From Butyricimonas virosa (lineage in GTDB: Bacteria > Bacteroidota > Bacteroidia > Bacteroidales > Marinifilaceae): a stretch of DNA of 64,000 nucleotides. Under the pieces are notes generated by a model. That model was not told the origin of the DNA. It ran no database searches and saw only the letters and a program-made list of their open reading frames with translations. The stretch is taken from positions 3,286,001 to 3,350,000 of the forward strand of contig NZ_CP102269.1 of the NCBI RefSeq assembly GCF_025148635.1, read 5' to 3'. Both the position numbers and the translations under genes were made by a program. Of the stretch, positions 62,157 to 64,000 are shown piece by piece; the stretch's first letter is position 1; the number at the start of each line of letters is the position of its first letter.

Positions 62157-62705
62157 TTATTTGAAGTAAGGTTTTATTTTTTTGAGTTTAAATGGTGGTA
62201 GAACTTTTTGGGATTCTAGGATGGAGTAGTTGATTTTACCGAATTTCCGTTTGGCATTGAAGATAAGTTGAACATCTTCATACTCTAGATAGGGATGATG
62301 TAGGACGGATTTAAAGCTCATGGTGTCCAGTTCTTTTTTCCGGATTAGAGCGGGATTCACGGAGAAGCAAGGAAGTAATGAATCTATATTCAGGTATTGG
62401 AATTTGATTTCCCCAAGCTGACGTGTAGAGTGGAAACCGCCCAATTGTTCCCGGTAACGCAGAATTTTTTTTGCGTAATATGGTCCAATGCCCCGGACGC
62501 CGATCAATGTCGTGCTGTCTGCTGAATTGAGTTCAATGACGAGATGTTTGAGGGTAACTGGTTGTGTCGTATCAGAAAGTCGGGAATAGGGAATCAAGAA
62601 AATCGGGCATTCACTCTTGTGAATGGTTTGTGGCAGAACGAATAATGCCATGGTAAGAATGCCCAGTGTGATAATTCCTTTTTTCTCCGATTTCCTGATA
62701 AACAT
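62157..62705 (-). CDS. Helix-hairpin-helix protein with N-terminal anchor
   Basis: 182 residues. A membrane or signal segment (about 13-27, ITLGILTMALFVLPQ) is followed by a linker and one ComEA-like helix-hairpin-helix motif (IELNSADSTTLIGVRGIGPYYAKKIL). A second, weaker hairpin region follows (HPYLEYEDVQLIFNAKRKFG). Such proteins are widespread in Bacteroidetes and may bind DNA outside the cytoplasm, but no competence genes are seen nearby. Confidence 0.87.
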   Translation of the reverse strand: MFIRKSEKKGIITLGILTMALFVLPQTIHKSECPIFLIPYSRLSDTTQPVTLKHLVIELNSADSTTLIGVRGIGPYYAKKILRYREQLGGFHSTRQLGEIKFQYLNIDSLLPCFSVNPALIRKKELDTMSFKSVLHHPYLEYEDVQLIFNAKRKFGKINYSILESQKVLPPFKLKKIKPYFK

Positions 62706-62781
62706 GTGGTTGTGATTTAAGCTATATAAACGCCATCACAAGTTATGAAACTTTTTCTAAATAATAGCTATATAGCGGTAA

Positions 62782-64000
62782 TTATTTTACATGAATTATT
62801 CGATTGCTTTTGATGTCGTTGAATGATTTCGGAAGCATATTAAAGGCGGGAGCTGTCTCAATGCTTCTTCCTTTTGCCTGCCTTCTTTGTGTTCCGGAAA
62901 TTAAAGCTAAAGCCTCTGCGAGTAAAGGTTCGTTTGCATCGCCCAGTTGGATACCGTTGAAAAGATCTTCATTGACTTCGTGTTGGGGAATCATGCCTTC
63001 CAGGGAGCTCGGGTACCCGTTGATATTGGAGAATCGGGAGCATACAGGGAATATTAACCAGTTGGCCAATTCTTCATCGGCAACCATTTTTCCATTCTCT
63101 TCGTATTGCGGGGAGAACGAGTACATGGTGACATATTTTCCGTAAGTTTGGGTTCCCACGAGTTCAACGTCCATAAAGGCTTTGAGACAGGCAATCGTGT
63201 ACTCGGAGGCTGAAATTGTTTCACGAGTGGTCAAAATATATATTTTTTTGGAAGGTAAATCCAAGTTACAATTAGTTTCCACGAAGAATCTGTTAAGTAA
63301 ACCATCGTATTGGGGATCACTTTCAAATATCTTTTGGCAAGGAGTGTTCCATGTTTCTTTAGAAAGAAGTGTACCTTCTATGGCTTTTTCTTTGGGAACG
63401 ATCGCACTACACAAGAATGTGGATGCTTCATCATCTCCCCCGTGATTATATCTGAGGTCGAGTACAAGATCGGTGATTCCGGCTTCCTTAAATTCGTTGA
63501 ATGCTTTTGCGATGCTGGAGTTGAATGTTTTTGAGAAGAGGGTGTACATGAGGTAACCGATTTTGTGATTTCCCAGTTCGAAGAGCTTCGTGATAAGAAT
63601 GGGGTCCGTGTCCATCTTTCGAGAGGTGATGGTGACGGTTTGTCCCGTGGAACCAATGGCGTTCCCCTCTCGTTTACCTAGGCCCAGTCGTAGCGTTCCG
63701 GGTTTGGTAAGCTTGTTGAGATCGTCTTCCGTGAGGTTTTGTGAGTTCAGTTTTACAATGATGTCTCCTCGTTTCAGCTTTTCAGCAGCCGGAGAACCGG
63801 GATAGACATATTGGACGACTGCAAAGCATTCTTTGCTGTTTGAAAATTGCCCGTAAGCAAGTCCGTAACCGTAAGTTTCTCCCGTTCCTTCCATTTCGTC
63901 TAAAAATTCGTCCACGTCATCTGTGATCAGGGACCATTTGTCCTTGGAGGAAAGAAGAGCCTTGAAATATTCTTTCGGGTCTTTTTCTGATTCCGGTTTA
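62782..64000 (-). CDS. S41 family peptidase (C-terminal processing type), start outside window
   Basis: The frame runs open to base 64000, so the N-terminus with any signal peptide is missing; the internal GTG at 63915 is not the true start. About 406 residues are visible. A PDZ domain (YVYPGSPAAEKLKRGDIIVKLNSQNL) is followed by the S41 catalytic core, with LVLDLRYNHGGDD, the serine motif TISASEYT and the lysine in TYGK about 25 residues later, the expected Ser-Lys dyad. A secreted or periplasmic tail-specific protease. It ends near a 76-base gap before the helix-hairpin-helix gene. Confidence 0.92.
   Translation of the reverse strand, partial: KPESEKDPKEYFKALLSSKDKWSLITDDVDEFLDEMEGTGETYGYGLAYGQFSNSKECFAVVQYVYPGSPAAEKLKRGDIIVKLNSQNLTEDDLNKLTKPGTLRLGLGKREGNAIGSTGQTVTITSRKMDTDPILITKLFELGNHKIGYLMYTLFSKTFNSSIAKAFNEFKEAGITDLVLDLRYNHGGDDEASTFLCSAIVPKEKAIEGTLLSKETWNTPCQKIFESDPQYDGLLNRFFVETNCNLDLPSKKIYILTTRETISASEYTIACLKAFMDVELVGTQTYGKYVTMYSFSPQYEENGKMVADEELANWLIFPVCSRFSNINGYPSSLEGMIPQHEVNEDLFNGIQLGDANEPLLAEALALISGTQRRQAKGRSIETAPAFNMLPKSFNDIKSNRIIHVK

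Overview
This window reads as a chromosomal segment of a gut-type Bacteroidales. The evidence is two SusC/SusD (RagA/RagB) outer-membrane import loci with ECF sigma and FecR regulators, lipoproteins with acidic residues after the lipobox cysteine, several promoters of the Bacteroidetes form TTTG-N19-21-TAnnTTTG, a short primary sigma factor, a methylmalonyl-CoA decarboxylase operon and DUF6266 proteins. The gene mix suggests Odoribacteraceae (Butyricimonas or Odoribacter), but this is inferred from gene content only.

Layout. 1-1615: ftsK, cut by the left edge. 1833-4267: a DegP/HtrA protease and the primary sigma factor, with a strong terminator. 4300-9400: an accessory stretch with a palindromic MITE-like repeat, two divergent DUF6266-type genes, 11-bp tandem repeats, a possible insertion-sequence scar, and a two-gene operon whose first product is a lipoprotein with a JAMM-like C-terminal domain. 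9402-29128: regulon 1. An ECF sigma and two small carboxypeptidase-regulatory-like proteins lie on the minus strand. A colinear plus-strand run follows: fecR, STN-type SusC, SusD, DUF4843, PKD-like lipoprotein, a GldA-like ATPase, two tandem permease-GldG fusions, and a permease-M1-like fusion. Three copies of TTCATCC-N15-GGTGTCT lie upstream of the sigma gene, fecR and the small-protein pair, so one sigma probably drives the whole set. 29200-37292: housekeeping genes (DJ-1/PfpI, DUF4846, TIGR02757, mnmD, threonine aldolase) and the sodium-pumping methylmalonyl-CoA decarboxylase operon with its epimerase.

37560-52375: regulon 2. Two divergent ECF sigma genes are followed by a large PAS/GAF histidine kinase, fecR, STN-type SusC, SusD, a lipoprotein with an apparently lost zinc site, and an intact HExxHxxGxxH metalloprotease. 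52677-55178: ettA and a small cysteine-motif protein. 55666-59502: a three-gene polysaccharide export module (outer-membrane export lipoprotein, tyrosine autokinase, PHP-type phosphatase) with no glycosyltransferases beside it. 59554-64000, minus strand: an AsmA-like protein, a helix-hairpin-helix protein and an S41 peptidase cut by the right edge.

The most interesting parts are the shared ECF promoter of regulon 1, its outer-membrane import locus continuing straight into an unusual ABC system, and the JAMM-like lipoprotein operon. No tRNA, rRNA or CRISPR array was recognised.
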